Assembly: GCA_000783305.1 (NCBI GenBank)
Contig: JROE01000007.1
Coordinates: forward strand, 62,001-126,000
DNA from: Sphingobacteriaceae bacterium DW12
Lineage (GTDB): Bacteria; Bacteroidota; Bacteroidia; Sphingobacteriales; Sphingobacteriaceae
Length of the DNA stretch: 64,000 nucleotides
Direction: 5' to 3'
Part shown: in pieces, positions 9,432 to 17,957 of the stretch
Numbering within the stretch: position 1 is the first letter of the stretch
Layout: each line of letters begins with the position of its first letter
Notes under the pieces: model-generated
The model's database searches: none
The model's input: the letters and a program-made list of their open reading frames with translations, nothing else
Told to the model about the DNA's origin: nothing
Translations under genes and position numbers: made by a program

Positions 9432-9517
9432 GTCTATCTTAGAATATGGAGACCAATGTAGTGAAATTTTATGATTTACGGAATGTAGAATAGTGACTTG
9501 TTAAAGTTCTAAAGCAC

Positions 9518-9525
9518 TATCTTTG
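9518..9525 (+). promoter_or_regulatory. -7 box TATCTTTG, leaderless start for trmN6
   Basis: A perfect TAnnTTTG box ends 4 bases before the ATG at 9530, and CTTG, a -33-like element, lies about 18 bases upstream. The transcript should begin at or next to the start codon. Confidence 0.6.
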
Positions 9526-9529
9526 TGAG

Positions 9530-10237
9530 ATGTCGTCAATATTTTCATTCAAGCAATTCAAGGTGGATCAAACTGATTGTCCCATGAAGATCAATACCGA
9601 TGGAGTATTACTCGCTGCAAGTACACCTACCCTTCCTATCGGACGTATTTTAGATATTGGTACTGGTACCGGAGTGATTGCGATGATGTTGGCCCAACAG
9701 TTTAATCATGCGGCAATAGAAGCCGTGGAAATCGATCAGGCTGCCGCGAATCGGGCGCGGTCTAACTTTCAGTCCTCCATTTTTGCTGAGCGGTTGCGCT
9801 TGCATTCTGGCTCCTTTGAAGAGATGTTAGTAACAGGGACTTATGATTTGATTGTTTCTAATCCACCTTTTTATGTAGACTCTTTACACAATCCCGATCA
9901 GCGAAAGAAAGTGGCTCGACATGCCGATGAATCATTTTTTGATAAATTACTATACTTTGCTGGCTTGCATATCCATGATGGGGGGATGCTAAGACTTATT
10001 TTGCCGCCAGAACTAGCTGCTGAGGTGGTGAGCAGAGCCATATCACAGGAGCTTTATCTCGCACATACTCTCCGTGTCAAGTCTTACACTGAAGATGCAG
10101 ATATTAGACATATTGTTTCATTTCGTAAACGAATGAAAGTTGATAGCGAAGAGAATATATTCGTGATTTATGAACGTAGAGGAGTTTACTCTGCGGGTTA
10201 CAAAGCCTTGTTAAAGCCTTATTTTTTGGCATTTTAA
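9530..10237 (+). CDS. trmN6: tRNA1(Val) A37 N6-methyltransferase
   Basis: A 235-residue Rossmann-fold methyltransferase. The SAM-binding motif LDIGTGTGVIAMMLAQ lies near residue 41 and the catalytic motif SNPPFY (an N6-adenine NPPF/Y signature) near residue 107. The N-terminal FKQFKVDQTDCPMKINTDGVLL is typical of the YfiC/TrmN6 family, which methylates A37 of tRNA1(Val). Length equals the family norm. It stands alone, with its promoter box abutting the start codon. Confidence 0.88.
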   Translation: MSSIFSFKQFKVDQTDCPMKINTDGVLLAASTPTLPIGRILDIGTGTGVIAMMLAQQFNHAAIEAVEIDQAAANRARSNFQSSIFAERLRLHSGSFEEMLVTGTYDLIVSNPPFYVDSLHNPDQRKKVARHADESFFDKLLYFAGLHIHDGGMLRLILPPELAAEVVSRAISQELYLAHTLRVKSYTEDADIRHIVSFRKRMKVDSEENIFVIYERRGVYSAGYKALLKPYFLAF

Positions 10238-10304
10238 GTAGATGTTGAACATGGTATACTCCACGCAAACCGAGCTTGCTAGCTCATGAAATAATTACGT
10301 ACAT

Positions 10305-10799
10305 ATGAAAAAAATTGGACTGATATCCGATACACATAGTTACTTAGATGATGCGGTATTTGAGTATTTCAAATCTTGTGATGAAATATGGCATGCTGGG
10401 GATTTTGGTACAATTGAAGTGGCAGATGCCCTTGCTGCGTTCAAATCCTTTAAGGGTGTATATGGTAATATCGATGGTAAGGATATTCGAATTCAATATC
10501 CCGAAAATTTGAGGTTTAAGTGCGAAGAAGTAGATGTGTGGATGACCCATATTGGTGGGTATCCGGGAAAATATGCTCCTGCAGTCAAAAACGAAATCTA
10601 TCTTCACCCGCCGCAATTATTCATTTGTGGACATTCGCATATCTTAAAAGTTCAGTATGATAAAAAATTGCAATGTTTACATCTAAACCCAGGGGCTGCT
10701 GGTAAGCAAGGTTGGCATAAAGTGAGAACATTGATGCGATTTGATATAAACGTGAATAAAATTGAAAATTTGGAAATAATAGAATTGGCTAATCGTTAA
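10305..10799 (+). CDS. YfcE/MJ0936-type metallophosphodiesterase
   Basis: A 164-residue calcineurin-like phosphoesterase with the full metal-binding set: ISDTHSY (Asp8, His10), HAGDFG, YGNIDG and CGHSHI, plus a late His in HLNPGAAG. Small proteins of this group hydrolyse phosphodiesters in vitro; the natural substrate is unknown. It precedes fbp, but fbp has its own promoter, so co-transcription is not required. Confidence 0.88.
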   Translation: MKKIGLISDTHSYLDDAVFEYFKSCDEIWHAGDFGTIEVADALAAFKSFKGVYGNIDGKDIRIQYPENLRFKCEEVDVWMTHIGGYPGKYAPAVKNEIYLHPPQLFICGHSHILKVQYDKKLQCLHLNPGAAGKQGWHKVRTLMRFDINVNKIENLEIIELANR

Positions 10800-10840
10800 G
10801 GTCTGGTTGTCATTTGATTGCGATAATGTTTTTGGTTACC

Positions 10841-10848
10841 TACATTTG
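10841..10848 (+). promoter_or_regulatory. -7 box TACATTTG ahead of fbp
   Basis: A perfect TAnnTTTG match 28 bases before the fbp ATG at 10877. It lies inside the longest open frame, which argues that the more upstream in-frame start at 10814 is not used. Confidence 0.5.
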
Positions 10849-10876
10849 GCGCAAATCATATAAACAAAACAAACGA

Positions 10877-11875
10877 ATGACAAATATGAAAACATTAGGC
10901 CAGTTTATTATTGAGAAACAGGCTGATTTTCCCTATGCGAAAGGGGAGCTTTCCCGGCTATTGCGAGATATTGGTATCGCTGCAAAAGTCGTCAATCGGG
11001 AAGTCAACAAAGCGGGGCTGGCCGATATTCTGGGTGAATCTGGGCACGTAAATATTCAAGGTGAAGGCCAAAAAAAACTGGATGTCTATGCTGACGAACA
11101 ATTTATGCGGGCATTAAGTAGTGGGGGAGAGTGCTGTGTGTTTGCTTCGGAAGAGCAAGATGAAGCCGTCTATCTCAATTCAACAGTTTCTAAAGATGCC
11201 AAGTACATTGTCTGCATCGATCCGCTTGACGGTTCTTCTAATATCGATGTAAATGTCTCGGTAGGGACTATCTTTTCTATCTATAGACGAAAATCAACAG
11301 AAGGAGAGGCTACGCTATCAGATATTCTACAAAAGGGCATTCATCAAGTTGCTGCTGGGTATATTATCTATGGTTCTTCGACGATGTTGGTCTATACCAC
11401 GGGTAAGGGCGTGAATGGGTTTACATTGGACCCTTCTATCGGAGAATTCTGTCTTTCCCATCCTAATATCATTATTCCTGAAAAGGGTAATATTTATTCG
11501 ATTAATGAGGGTAATTACGTTAAATTTCCGCAAGGAATAAAAGATTATATTAAATACTGTCAAATCGAAGACGTAGCCACCCGACGTCCTTATGTATCCC
11601 GATATATTGGCTCTATGGTTGCCGATATACATCGTAACCTGTTGAAAGGAGGGATATTTTTATACCCCACAACCTCAAGTCATCCTCAGGGTAAGCTCCG
11701 TTTATTGTATGAATGTAATCCAATTGCATTTATAGTGGAGCAGGCAGGAGGTAAAGCGACTACAGGATATGAACGTATACTAGATATCGTGCCTAGGGAA
11801 TTACACCAGCGGTGTTCGGCTATAATGGGGAGCCGAGAAATGGTAGAAAAAGTGGAGGATTTCTTAAGACCTTAG
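10877..11875 (+). CDS. fbp: Fructose-1,6-bisphosphatase, class I
   Basis: A 332-residue enzyme that hydrolyses fructose-1,6-bisphosphate in gluconeogenesis. The signature [12 protein letters not shown] (metal-binding aspartates) identifies class I. Other conserved blocks are [24 protein letters not shown] at the N-terminus, [23 protein letters not shown] and [19 protein letters not shown]. The ATG at 10877 gives the usual N-terminus; the in-frame ATG at 10814 would add 21 residues and lies upstream of the promoter box. Confidence 0.95.
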   Translation: MTNMKTLGQFIIEKQADFPYAKGELSRLLRDIGIAAKVVNREVNKAGLADILGESGHVNIQGEGQKKLDVYADEQFMRALSSGGECCVFASEEQDEAVYLNSTVSKDAKYIVCIDPLDGSSNIDVNVSVGTIFSIYRRKSTEGEATLSDILQKGIHQVAAGYIIYGSSTMLVYTTGKGVNGFTLDPSIGEFCLSHPNIIIPEKGNIYSINEGNYVKFPQGIKDYIKYCQIEDVATRRPYVSRYIGSMVADIHRNLLKGGIFLYPTTSSHPQGKLRLLYECNPIAFIVEQAGGKATTGYERILDIVPRELHQRCSAIMGSREMVEKVEDFLRP

Positions 11876-11894
11876 ATGCAGTATTGAGGTAGTC

Positions 11895-12230
11895 TTACAG
11901 GCTATCCCTTACTTCTAATAGAAATCCTTTTAATTTTTCAAGTGAGTCTACAACACGTTGGTTTTCTCTGGCTTCATTTTTATTCGAGCGCAGGTAATCA
12001 CGCGCACCTTGCAACGTGTAGCCTTTGTCCTTGACTAGATTGAAGATAATCTTTAGATTAGCGATGTCATCTTGCGTAAATAGGCGATTACCCTTCTTAT
12101 TTTTCTTAGGTTGAAGGATAGGAAATTCGCGTTCATAAAACCGAATTTGTGAAGCATTGACATTAAACATTTCCGTCACCTCACCCATCGTATAGTATAG
12201 CTTGTTTATTTCACGTTCCTTATAAGGCAT
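11895..12230 (-). CDS. Short MerR-family regulator
   Basis: A 111-residue protein with a MerR winged helix (YYTMGEVTEMFNVNASQIRFYEREF, then LQPKKNKKGNRLFTQDDIANL) followed by a short coiled helix. It has no C-terminal effector domain and no metal-binding cysteines, so it cannot be assigned a signal. Similar short MerR proteins are near-universal in Bacteroidota and of unknown role. Its promoter closely resembles those of accD and the gene at 12377. Confidence 0.85.
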   Translation of the reverse strand: MPYKEREINKLYYTMGEVTEMFNVNASQIRFYEREFPILQPKKNKKGNRLFTQDDIANLKIIFNLVKDKGYTLQGARDYLRSNKNEARENQRVVDSLEKLKGFLLEVRDSL

Positions 12231-12259
12231 ATTATTTATCTACATTAGTCCTAATCAAA

Positions 12260-12267
12260 CAAACTTA
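12260..12267 (-). promoter_or_regulatory. -7 box TAAGTTTG for merR
   Basis: On the minus strand the sequence GCATTTTATCTAAGTTTG precedes merR, with TTGTGAA about 20 bases upstream as the -33 element. The box lies 29 bases from the ATG. The 30-base core is shared with the accD promoter and the promoter at 12365. Confidence 0.65.
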
Positions 12268-12364
12268 GATAAAATGCTTCATATTCACAAGCCGAATATG
12301 GTTCGTTTACACATTACATCTCGTGTTTTCTCAGCTTGGATTGGTGAATGCAGTGCATTTTCTC

Positions 12365-12372
12365 TAAGTTTG
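12365..12372 (+). promoter_or_regulatory. -7 box TAAGTTTG, leaderless start for the 12377 gene
   Basis: GCATTTTCTCTAAGTTTG (12355-12372) ends 4 bases before the ATG at 12377. The core matches the merR and accD promoters nearly base for base. Confidence 0.65.
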
Positions 12373-12376
12373 AGTT

Positions 12377-12718
12377 ATGCTTATCGTTAGTGAATTTTGG
12401 ACAAAGTTGTTTTCGTTTGGTAAAGCACACGCTGTAACGATATATCCATTTATCTTTCTCAAGAAGCGGCAGCTTTTGGACGATCAGACACTCATTAATC
12501 ATGAACGTATTCACTTGAGACAGGCGCTTGAACTGGGTATACTATTCTTTTATATTTGGTACCTTATCGAGTTTGGGATTCGAATGTTGCGATATCGAAA
12601 TTCTAGAAAGGCATATCTAATGATTTCCTTTGAACAGGAAGCCTATCTGCATGAACATGATTCACATTATTTGGATAGGCGTAGGTATTGGCAGTTTTGG
12701 CGGTATATTAGCAAATGA
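12377..12718 (+). CDS. Small membrane protein with HExxH zinc-protease-like motif
   Basis: A 113-residue protein. NHERIHLRQ (residues about 41-49) has an HExxH zinc motif. A membrane-like stretch follows (LGILFFYIWYLIEFGI), and then SFEQEAYLHEHD supplies a glutamate about 40 residues after the HExxH, the spacing of gluzincin-type peptidases. The protein is far shorter than known M48 or M56 peptidases and lacks a substrate domain. I do not recognise a named family. Its promoter predicts a leaderless message, and its stop codon lies inside a terminator shared with accD. Confidence 0.75.
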   Translation: MLIVSEFWTKLFSFGKAHAVTIYPFIFLKKRQLLDDQTLINHERIHLRQALELGILFFYIWYLIEFGIRMLRYRNSRKAYLMISFEQEAYLHEHDSHYLDRRRYWQFWRYISK

Positions 12719-12750
12719 AAGAGCTCCTAAAGGAGCTCTTTCATTTGCTA
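12709..12750. terminator. Bidirectional terminator containing both stop codons
   Basis: A perfect 20-base stem (12709-12728 with 12731-12750) around two unpaired bases. The convergent stop codons (TGA at 12716-12718 on plus, TAG at 12750-12748 on minus) both lie within the stem. Confidence 0.85.
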
Positions 12751-13590
12751 TTGAATCAACTTCAAGAAAGTCGAAATCTTTTGCTTCAATTCACGTCTAT
12801 CGACAATGAAATCCAAGAAACCATGTTCCAATAGGAACTCTGAAGTTTGAAATCCTTTTGGTAGGTCTTTCTTGATTGTTTCTTTAATGACTCGTGGACC
12901 AGCAAAGCCAATCAATGCCCCTGGTTCGGCAATATTGATATCTCCAAGCATCGCATATGATGCAGTTACTCCTCCTGTAGTAGGATCTGTTAATAGACAG
13001 ATGTAAGGAATTTTTGCTTGACTTAACAATGCTAATTTTGCAGAAGTCTTGGCCATCTGCATCAAAGAGAAAGCTGCTTCCATCATGCGTGCTCCACCTG
13101 ATTTGGAGATTAACATGAAAGGGACCTTGTGCTCTAGACAGTAATCAATAGATCTTGCAATCTTTTCTCCTACTACCGATCCCATGGATCCGCCTATAAA
13201 AGTGAAATCCATACAGGCCACCACCAAATCTTTGCTATCAAGCTTGCCGTGTGCGCTTCTTAGTGCATCGTTAAGACCTGTTTTTGCTCTTACCTCAACA
13301 AGGCGCTCGGCGTAGGGTTTCGTGTCGATAAAATGGATAGGATCACCAGATTTGAGATTCGCAAATAGCTCAGTGAAATTGTTGTCGTCAAATAGGATTG
13401 AAAAATAAGCCGCGGATCCAATGCGGATATGATATCCACAATATTGGCAAACATAGTTATTTTCAATCTGTTCAATATTTAATAAGGGTTTTTTACATGC
13501 CGGACATTTATTCCAAAGACCATCTGGTGCCTCTTTCTTGTTTTCTGTCGCGGTATTAATCCCTGCTTTTTCTCTTTTAAACCAACTCAT
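12748..13590 (-). CDS. accD: Acetyl-CoA carboxylase carboxyltransferase subunit beta
   Basis: A 280-residue subunit that, with AccA, transfers the carboxyl group from biotin to acetyl-CoA in fatty acid synthesis. An N-terminal four-cysteine zinc ribbon is intact (Cys29, Cys32, Cys48, Cys51: CPAC and CQYC). The crotonase-like core has [32 protein letters not shown] and [18 protein letters not shown]. Length and start (MSWFKR) match the family. accA is not nearby. Promoter at 13612-13619. Confidence 0.96.
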   Translation of the reverse strand: MSWFKREKAGINTATENKKEAPDGLWNKCPACKKPLLNIEQIENNYVCQYCGYHIRIGSAAYFSILFDDNNFTELFANLKSGDPIHFIDTKPYAERLVEVRAKTGLNDALRSAHGKLDSKDLVVACMDFTFIGGSMGSVVGEKIARSIDYCLEHKVPFMLISKSGGARMMEAAFSLMQMAKTSAKLALLSQAKIPYICLLTDPTTGGVTASYAMLGDINIAEPGALIGFAGPRVIKETIKKDLPKGFQTSEFLLEHGFLDFIVDRRELKQKISTFLKLIQ

Positions 13591-13608
13591 ATAAAAGTTC
13601 TTATTCGA

Positions 13609-14140
13609 CTACAAACTTAGATAAAAATGCTTCTTTTCACAAGTGTTTTTATTATTGCGATTAAAGAGGGGACGCTTGAATATAGGGCGATGAGGATATA
13701 TGCAATTATTTGATGTTTGTAGAATTGGCTTCGGAATGTTTTTCCATTGCCAATTTCTACTAGTTTCCCTTAAGGATGGACTTATCTGTCCAGTGTTTAC
13801 ATCGCTTAATAATCCATTAGGGGTCCCAGATATCGTCCAATATTTCTTAGTGTGAATCACGGGGTGTCTTCGGCTGTTCATTGATAGTGGTACGGCATAA
13901 AAAACAATAAGACTTTCGCGAAAGGGATATTGGAAATCCGAAAAAGAGAGCAAATACGTGATATGCCTTTGGCTTTTGGGTGGCACACTATGCCAAATGG
14001 TATGCACTGTGTTATAAAATAGGGGTACCTCGATAGAATAGGGTAATCACTGTATAGCATTCAGGAAGTACCGTTTGCCATTCGGTAACCACATCTTGGA
14101 ACACAGGTGGTATGGAGTTGCTATCTTTGAGCAGAAACAT
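13609..14140 (-). pseudogene. Probable frameshifted gene of unknown function
   Basis: On the minus strand an ATG at 14140 opens 42 codons (starting MFLLKDSNSIPPVFQDVV) that stop at 14012. A second frame continues as LFYNTVHTIWHSVPPKSQRH and runs to 13609. Removing one base near 14041-14043 (a CCC run) joins them into one protein of about 175 residues with no internal stop. I recognise no family. The last residues overlap the accD promoter, so the true end may be earlier. The alternative is that the reading frame is fortuitous. Confidence 0.35.
13612..13619 (-). promoter_or_regulatory. -7 box TAAGTTTG for accD
   Basis: The minus strand reads TTGTGAA, 13 bases, then TATCTAAGTTTG. The -33 TTG and the -7 box are 20 bases apart. 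The box lies 21 bases before the accD ATG and is nearly identical to the merR promoter. Confidence 0.7.
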
Positions 14141-14305
14141 TTTCTAGGGCAGATTTAAAGATGCAATTTTAAATGTGACGAATAGAAATATAGGGTATTT
14201 GATGAAGAATTCAAGAAGATAGCCGTGAAAAATCGTCCAACGATCAAAGAATTTATATTTCACAGTTATCCGATGGAACAGAACACCTTTCAAAATTTTA
14301 GGCAT

Positions 14306-14407
14306 AAAAAATGGGCAAGCCCCTTTTATCGCACCGCTCAACCAAATACCCTTGCTGTGTTCCCACCCTGGGGGATTCAAAGGGAGCTGGTCGTAAAAGA
14401 CTTACCC
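14306..14407 (-). ncRNA. ffs: Signal recognition particle RNA (4.5S type)
   Basis: The minus strand contains CCCAGGGTGGGAACACAGCA followed by AGGGTA and then GTTGAGCGGTGCGAT, the apical domain IV pattern of Bacteroidota SRP RNA that binds Ffh. The ends pair: GGGTAAG at the 5' end (14407-14401) with CTTGCCC (14319-14313), extended by UUUUA/UAAAA. A T-run follows (14311-14306) as terminator. A perfect -7 box lies just upstream. The RNA, about 100 nt, pairs with Ffh and FtsY in co-translational membrane targeting. Open frames across this stretch on either strand are artefacts. Confidence 0.88.
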
Positions 14408-14411
14408 ACCA

Positions 14412-14419
14412 CAAAAGTA
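14412..14419 (-). promoter_or_regulatory. -7 box TACTTTTG for the SRP RNA
   Basis: A perfect TAnnTTTG box ends 4 bases before G14407, the first paired base of the SRP RNA. This calibrates the transcription start as the fifth base after the box, a spacing that recurs in other promoters of the window. Confidence 0.7.
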
Positions 14420-14554
14420 GCAAATTATTGGGATTTGCGAAAACAAATATCCTTTAATTTGCTACTGAGCTGGTTTTCATCTTATTATTTTTTTTCGACG
14501 ACGCTGTGATTGTTTCCACCTAACAGAATCTGCTAATGGTCACATTAAGTAATA

Positions 14555-14782
14555 TCACATATTCTTGTCGTCATATTCGCCAATCAGCGCGTAATATCCA
14601 AATAATCCCAAGCCAATGGATATAATGGGTGTAAGGATACCCAGGATAATAATACCAAATACCAAGTCTTCTTGATGGCCAGTAACTAATTTAGGGATAC
14701 CTAGTTCCGCAATGCAGAAGTATGCCGTTAGCAATGCAAGTATAATCCAGATAGCTCCCAATATTTTTTTGACGATTCCCAT
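14555..14782 (-). CDS. Small two-helix membrane protein next to an MFS transporter
   Basis: A 75-residue protein with two hydrophobic segments (about 7-30 and 41-66) and a charged tail (GEYDDKNM). It starts one base after the stop of the MFS gene, so the two are translated together. The tight coupling suggests an accessory or stabilising subunit of the transporter; that is inference. No catalytic motif is visible. Confidence 0.75.
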   Translation of the reverse strand: MGIVKKILGAIWIILALLTAYFCIAELGIPKLVTGHQEDLVFGIIILGILTPIISIGLGLFGYYALIGEYDDKNM

Positions 14783-14783
14783 A

Positions 14784-16292
14784 TTAGTCGTTTATGTTCT
14801 TATGAATGATAGATTTATTGATATAAAATGCCCCAATGATAAAGCACACAGCGGATATGATGATAGGGTACCACAAGCCGGCTAGGTAGAACTCAGGGTC
14901 TTGTGCGACTTGTGCATTGGTGGCCAAATAGGTGGATACAGCAGGTAAAAGGCCTCCGAATATGCCATTTCCGATATGATATGGCAGTGACATCGATGTG
15001 TAGCGTATTTTAACTGGAAACATTTCAACTAAGAATGCTGCAATCGGTCCATATACCATCGTGATGTAGATGATTTGTATGAAAATAAGAAAAGTGAGCC
15101 ACCATCTATTTTGTCCTTCTATTGTGACGATGCTTTTAGATGTTTCGTGCCTATCAGCATTGCTTACTGTCCGTACTTCTTGGACTAACGTTTGGTCGCT
15201 ATAGCGTGTTTCTGAGGTATAGATTGTTGAATTATGCAGGTCATCTTTTTTCTGTGATAGTAGTTTCTTATCGGCTGATTGCTCTTTTTTGCTAATATTG
15301 GTGATGGTATACATGGCTTCATATATGGGCCGGTAGGTACATAGTGCCAGCAGCATGCCTAAGAGCATAATCCACTTGCGTCCCACTTTGTCACTGAGCC
15401 AACCAAATACAATGAAGAAGGGAGTGCCTAAGAGAAGGGCTGTTCCCAAAATAAGATCTGCTTGGTCCGAATCTAGGAACATCACGGTCTTCATGAAACT
15501 CATAGAGTAAAATTGGCCTGTATACCAGACAACACCTTGTCCCATCGCTGCACCGAAAAGCGCTAATAGTACAAATTTCAGATTATATCGGTTACCAAAA
15601 CTTTCTTTTAGTGGGTTTGTAGAAGTCTTACCTTCTGACTTGGCTTTCTTAAACTCAGGGGATTCATCCATATTCTTACGGATTAAGTAAGATACATACA
15701 CCATCACGATAGAGAGCATGAACGGCACACGCCATCCCCACTGATCGAATTGCTCTGCAGTAAGAAAGCTTTTGGTGAGCAGAATGACTATTAGTGAAAT
15801 GAAAAGACCGAATGTGGCTGTCGTTTGTATCCACGAAGTCCAGTATCCGCGCTGCCCTTTGGGAGCATGCTCAGCAACATATGTCGCTGCTCCGCCATAC
15901 TCACCTCCTAAGGCGAGCCCTTGCAGTAATCGAAGAATAAGGACCAAAAGCGGAGCCAAGAAGCCAATCGAGTCATAGCTTGGGATACAACCAATGAGAA
16001 ACGTAGCGCCCCCCATTAATAATAGGGTGACCATAAAGGTGTATTTTCGACCAATCATGTCACCTAGCCTGCCAAAGAATAGAGCACCAAAGGGGCGGAC
16101 AACAAAGCCAGCAGCGAATGTGGCTAGTGTAGAAAGAAAGGCGGCGGTGGGATTGTCCGACGGAAAAAATTTGGTTGAAATGACAATGGAAAGACTTCCA
16201 AAGATAAAGAAATCGTACCATTCAATAAGTGTGCCCATGGAAGAGGCACCAATGACTTTCCAGATTCCTTTTTTGTTTACAGGGTCTTGCAT
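14784..16292 (-). CDS. MFS transporter of the metabolite:H+ symporter type
   Basis: A 502-residue, 12-helix permease. The N-terminus SMGTLIEWYDFFIFGSLS and the loop GRLGDMIGRKYTF (MFS motif A) are typical of the sugar-porter-related MHS group (ProP, KgtP, ShiA). A second motif A copy, GWLSDKVGRKW, follows helix 7. Residues about 333-398 are an extra hydrophilic segment (rich in K, S, T and E) between two helices of the C-terminal half, making the protein longer than the usual 430-440. Substrate cannot be told from sequence; an organic acid, betaine or proline is likely. It lies 19 bases after dprA. Confidence 0.85.
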   Translation of the reverse strand: MQDPVNKKGIWKVIGASSMGTLIEWYDFFIFGSLSIVISTKFFPSDNPTAAFLSTLATFAAGFVVRPFGALFFGRLGDMIGRKYTFMVTLLLMGGATFLIGCIPSYDSIGFLAPLLVLILRLLQGLALGGEYGGAATYVAEHAPKGQRGYWTSWIQTTATFGLFISLIVILLTKSFLTAEQFDQWGWRVPFMLSIVMVYVSYLIRKNMDESPEFKKAKSEGKTSTNPLKESFGNRYNLKFVLLALFGAAMGQGVVWYTGQFYSMSFMKTVMFLDSDQADLILGTALLLGTPFFIVFGWLSDKVGRKWIMLLGMLLALCTYRPIYEAMYTITNISKKEQSADKKLLSQKKDDLHNSTIYTSETRYSDQTLVQEVRTVSNADRHETSKSIVTIEGQNRWWLTFLIFIQIIYITMVYGPIAAFLVEMFPVKIRYTSMSLPYHIGNGIFGGLLPAVSTYLATNAQVAQDPEFYLAGLWYPIIISAVCFIIGAFYINKSIIHKNIND

Positions 16293-16311
16293 AGTTGGGT
16301 TTAGGTATAGG

Positions 16312-17412
16312 TTATTGTTGTAACTTGTATGTTTTTCCAGGTAGGGATATTAATAAGTCTTCCATCTCCATTTCTAACAGGAGGATAGCCAGTTTACTTT
16401 GGGGCCAATCACAGTACAATGCGATTTCATCCACTGTCGCCTGCTCCCGCTCTTGGATATATTGAAAGACTTTCTGTTGATCCTTTGTTAATTTTGGGGG
16501 GTGTAGTGTAAATTGGGTATTTGTGAGCTTAGGTCTGTCCGGCTCCCAATTCATGAGGTAGCACAGATCTTCTGCATGGCGTATCAAGTGAGCCCTATTG
16601 GTCTTGATTAAATAATTGCACCCTGCTGAGAACTCTTGGTCGATAGCCCCAGGAACTGCACACACATCTCGATTATAACTATTGGCAATTTCTGCGGTGA
16701 TAAGAGCTCCGCCTGAAGCGGCAGCTTCAATGACTATGGTGACATCTGCCATGCCCGCAATGATGCGGTTTCGCATCGGGAAGTTCTGACGATCGGGGTT
16801 GGTTCCCGAAGGAAACTCCGTAATTAGACCTCCGCAGTCAATCATGTTGGACGCAATATCCCGATGTGCCGCTGGATAGATGCGGTCCAAGCCGTGCCCT
16901 AGCACACCTATTGTGGGTATTTGATGCTTTAAGGCCATGGTATGGGCATGCACATCGATGCCGTAGGCCAAGCCACTTATAATGTGTGCATCAAGGTGTT
17001 GGAGATCTCGTATTAGATTTTCGGTCATCTTTCGACCATATGCAGTGGCCTTACGGGTCCCCACTACGCTGATGACTTTAGGTGGATTTAAGGATACGGA
17101 TCCTTTGTAGTATACAATTAGAGGAGCATCTTCACAATTTGCTAATCTTTTGGGATAGTTGAGGTCTTCCAACCAAAGTGGGACAATGCGATGTTTTTCA
17201 ATAAACGCGAGTTCCTTTTCGGCATCTAATAGTGCTTGCTTGCTGAGAATTTCATTTGCCAGTACTTCCCCAACACCAGGAATATGTTGGAGTGTTTTTT
17301 TCGAAGCTTCAAAAATAGCGTCTATTGCGCCCAATTGCGATAATAATGACCGCGATAGCTTAGGCCCAATGCCTTTGATTTTGGTCAATGCTATTTTTTG
17401 TAAGATGCTCAT
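16312..17412 (-). CDS. dprA: DNA-processing protein DprA
   Basis: A 366-residue protein. The N-terminal helix-hairpin-helix region (IKGIGPKLSRSLL, HIPGVGEVLANEIL) is followed by the DprA Rossmann fold with VVGTRKATAYGRKM, ISGLAYGIDVHAHTMAL, LGHGLDRIYPAAHR and FPMRNRIIAGMAD. A winged helix (about 305-366) closes the protein. DprA binds incoming single-stranded DNA and loads RecA during natural transformation. The full-length form with both accessory domains is present. It is the first gene of a dprA-MFS-small protein string. Confidence 0.94.
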   Translation of the reverse strand: MSILQKIALTKIKGIGPKLSRSLLSQLGAIDAIFEASKKTLQHIPGVGEVLANEILSKQALLDAEKELAFIEKHRIVPLWLEDLNYPKRLANCEDAPLIVYYKGSVSLNPPKVISVVGTRKATAYGRKMTENLIRDLQHLDAHIISGLAYGIDVHAHTMALKHQIPTIGVLGHGLDRIYPAAHRDIASNMIDCGGLITEFPSGTNPDRQNFPMRNRIIAGMADVTIVIEAAASGGALITAEIANSYNRDVCAVPGAIDQEFSAGCNYLIKTNRAHLIRHAEDLCYLMNWEPDRPKLTNTQFTLHPPKLTKDQQKVFQYIQEREQATVDEIALYCDWPQSKLAILLLEMEMEDLLISLPGKTYKLQQ

Positions 17413-17482
17413 AAATGGTTATCCTAATATAGGAATAATTCTTAAAATCACGAATGGGTTGGGCTTCTTTTGTAAAGAATAG

Positions 17483-17490
17483 TAACTTTG
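17483..17490 (+). promoter_or_regulatory. -7 box TAACTTTG ahead of the 17635 gene
   Basis: A perfect TAnnTTTG match with TTGG about 20 bases upstream. The leader to the ATG at 17635 would be about 140 bases; I see no recognisable riboswitch in it. Confidence 0.5.
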
Positions 17491-17634
17491 TCCCCTATGT
17501 ATTGAAATGTTAATCAGTATAGACACATCGTGCATATATTATTTATTTACACGGATTAACAATTAAACGAGGTATAGTGAAGTCATTTATGCCGTAGTGT
17601 TCATACACGTAATCAATAAATAGAAAACATTAGC

Positions 17635-17865
17635 ATGGAAATGAAGGAACCTTTTGACATAGAAATAGAGAACATCATCTATTCTATTTTTCCAGAAGAA
17701 GAGGATACTTATGTGGTATTTAAAGACGGAAGGGAATATGTACAGATTATAAAAGATACGGATACAAGTTGGCTAAAATTACACCCTGAAACTGGGCTGC
17801 CTATGTTTGGTATGGACGAAGAGATTCATTTGATTGGGAAGAAGATTCTAGAGGAGCTGGGGTAG
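17635..17865 (+). CDS. Small acidic hypothetical protein
   Basis: A 76-residue acidic protein (starts MEMKEPFDIEIENI). Secondary structure looks like a few beta strands (TYVVFKDGREYVQIIKD) and a C-terminal helix. No signal peptide, membrane segment or catalytic motif. The composition and a separate promoter support a real gene. I do not recognise the family. Confidence 0.65.
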   Translation: MEMKEPFDIEIENIIYSIFPEEEDTYVVFKDGREYVQIIKDTDTSWLKLHPETGLPMFGMDEEIHLIGKKILEELG

Positions 17866-17875
17866 TAGGTAGAAT

Positions 17876-17937
17876 GTGCGTATTGGCTTTGGCATAAAGA
17901 GGATTATTATTATCGTCCATAGCTACCCAATACGCAC
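17876..17937. terminator. Inverted repeat between convergent genes
   Basis: GTGCGTATTGG at 17876-17886 pairs with CCAATACGCAC at 17927-17937 around a 40-base loop. It may terminate both convergent genes, or be a decayed copy of a dispersed GCGTATTG-type repeat seen again near 34627. Confidence 0.45.
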
Positions 17938-17957
17938 TATTTAATCCGCTCGACGTT

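Noticed and set aside
14225-14509. A 94-codon plus-strand frame and a 78-codon minus-strand frame (14144-14380)
   Set aside because: Both overlap the SRP RNA, whose pairing and loop are clear; the translations look random.
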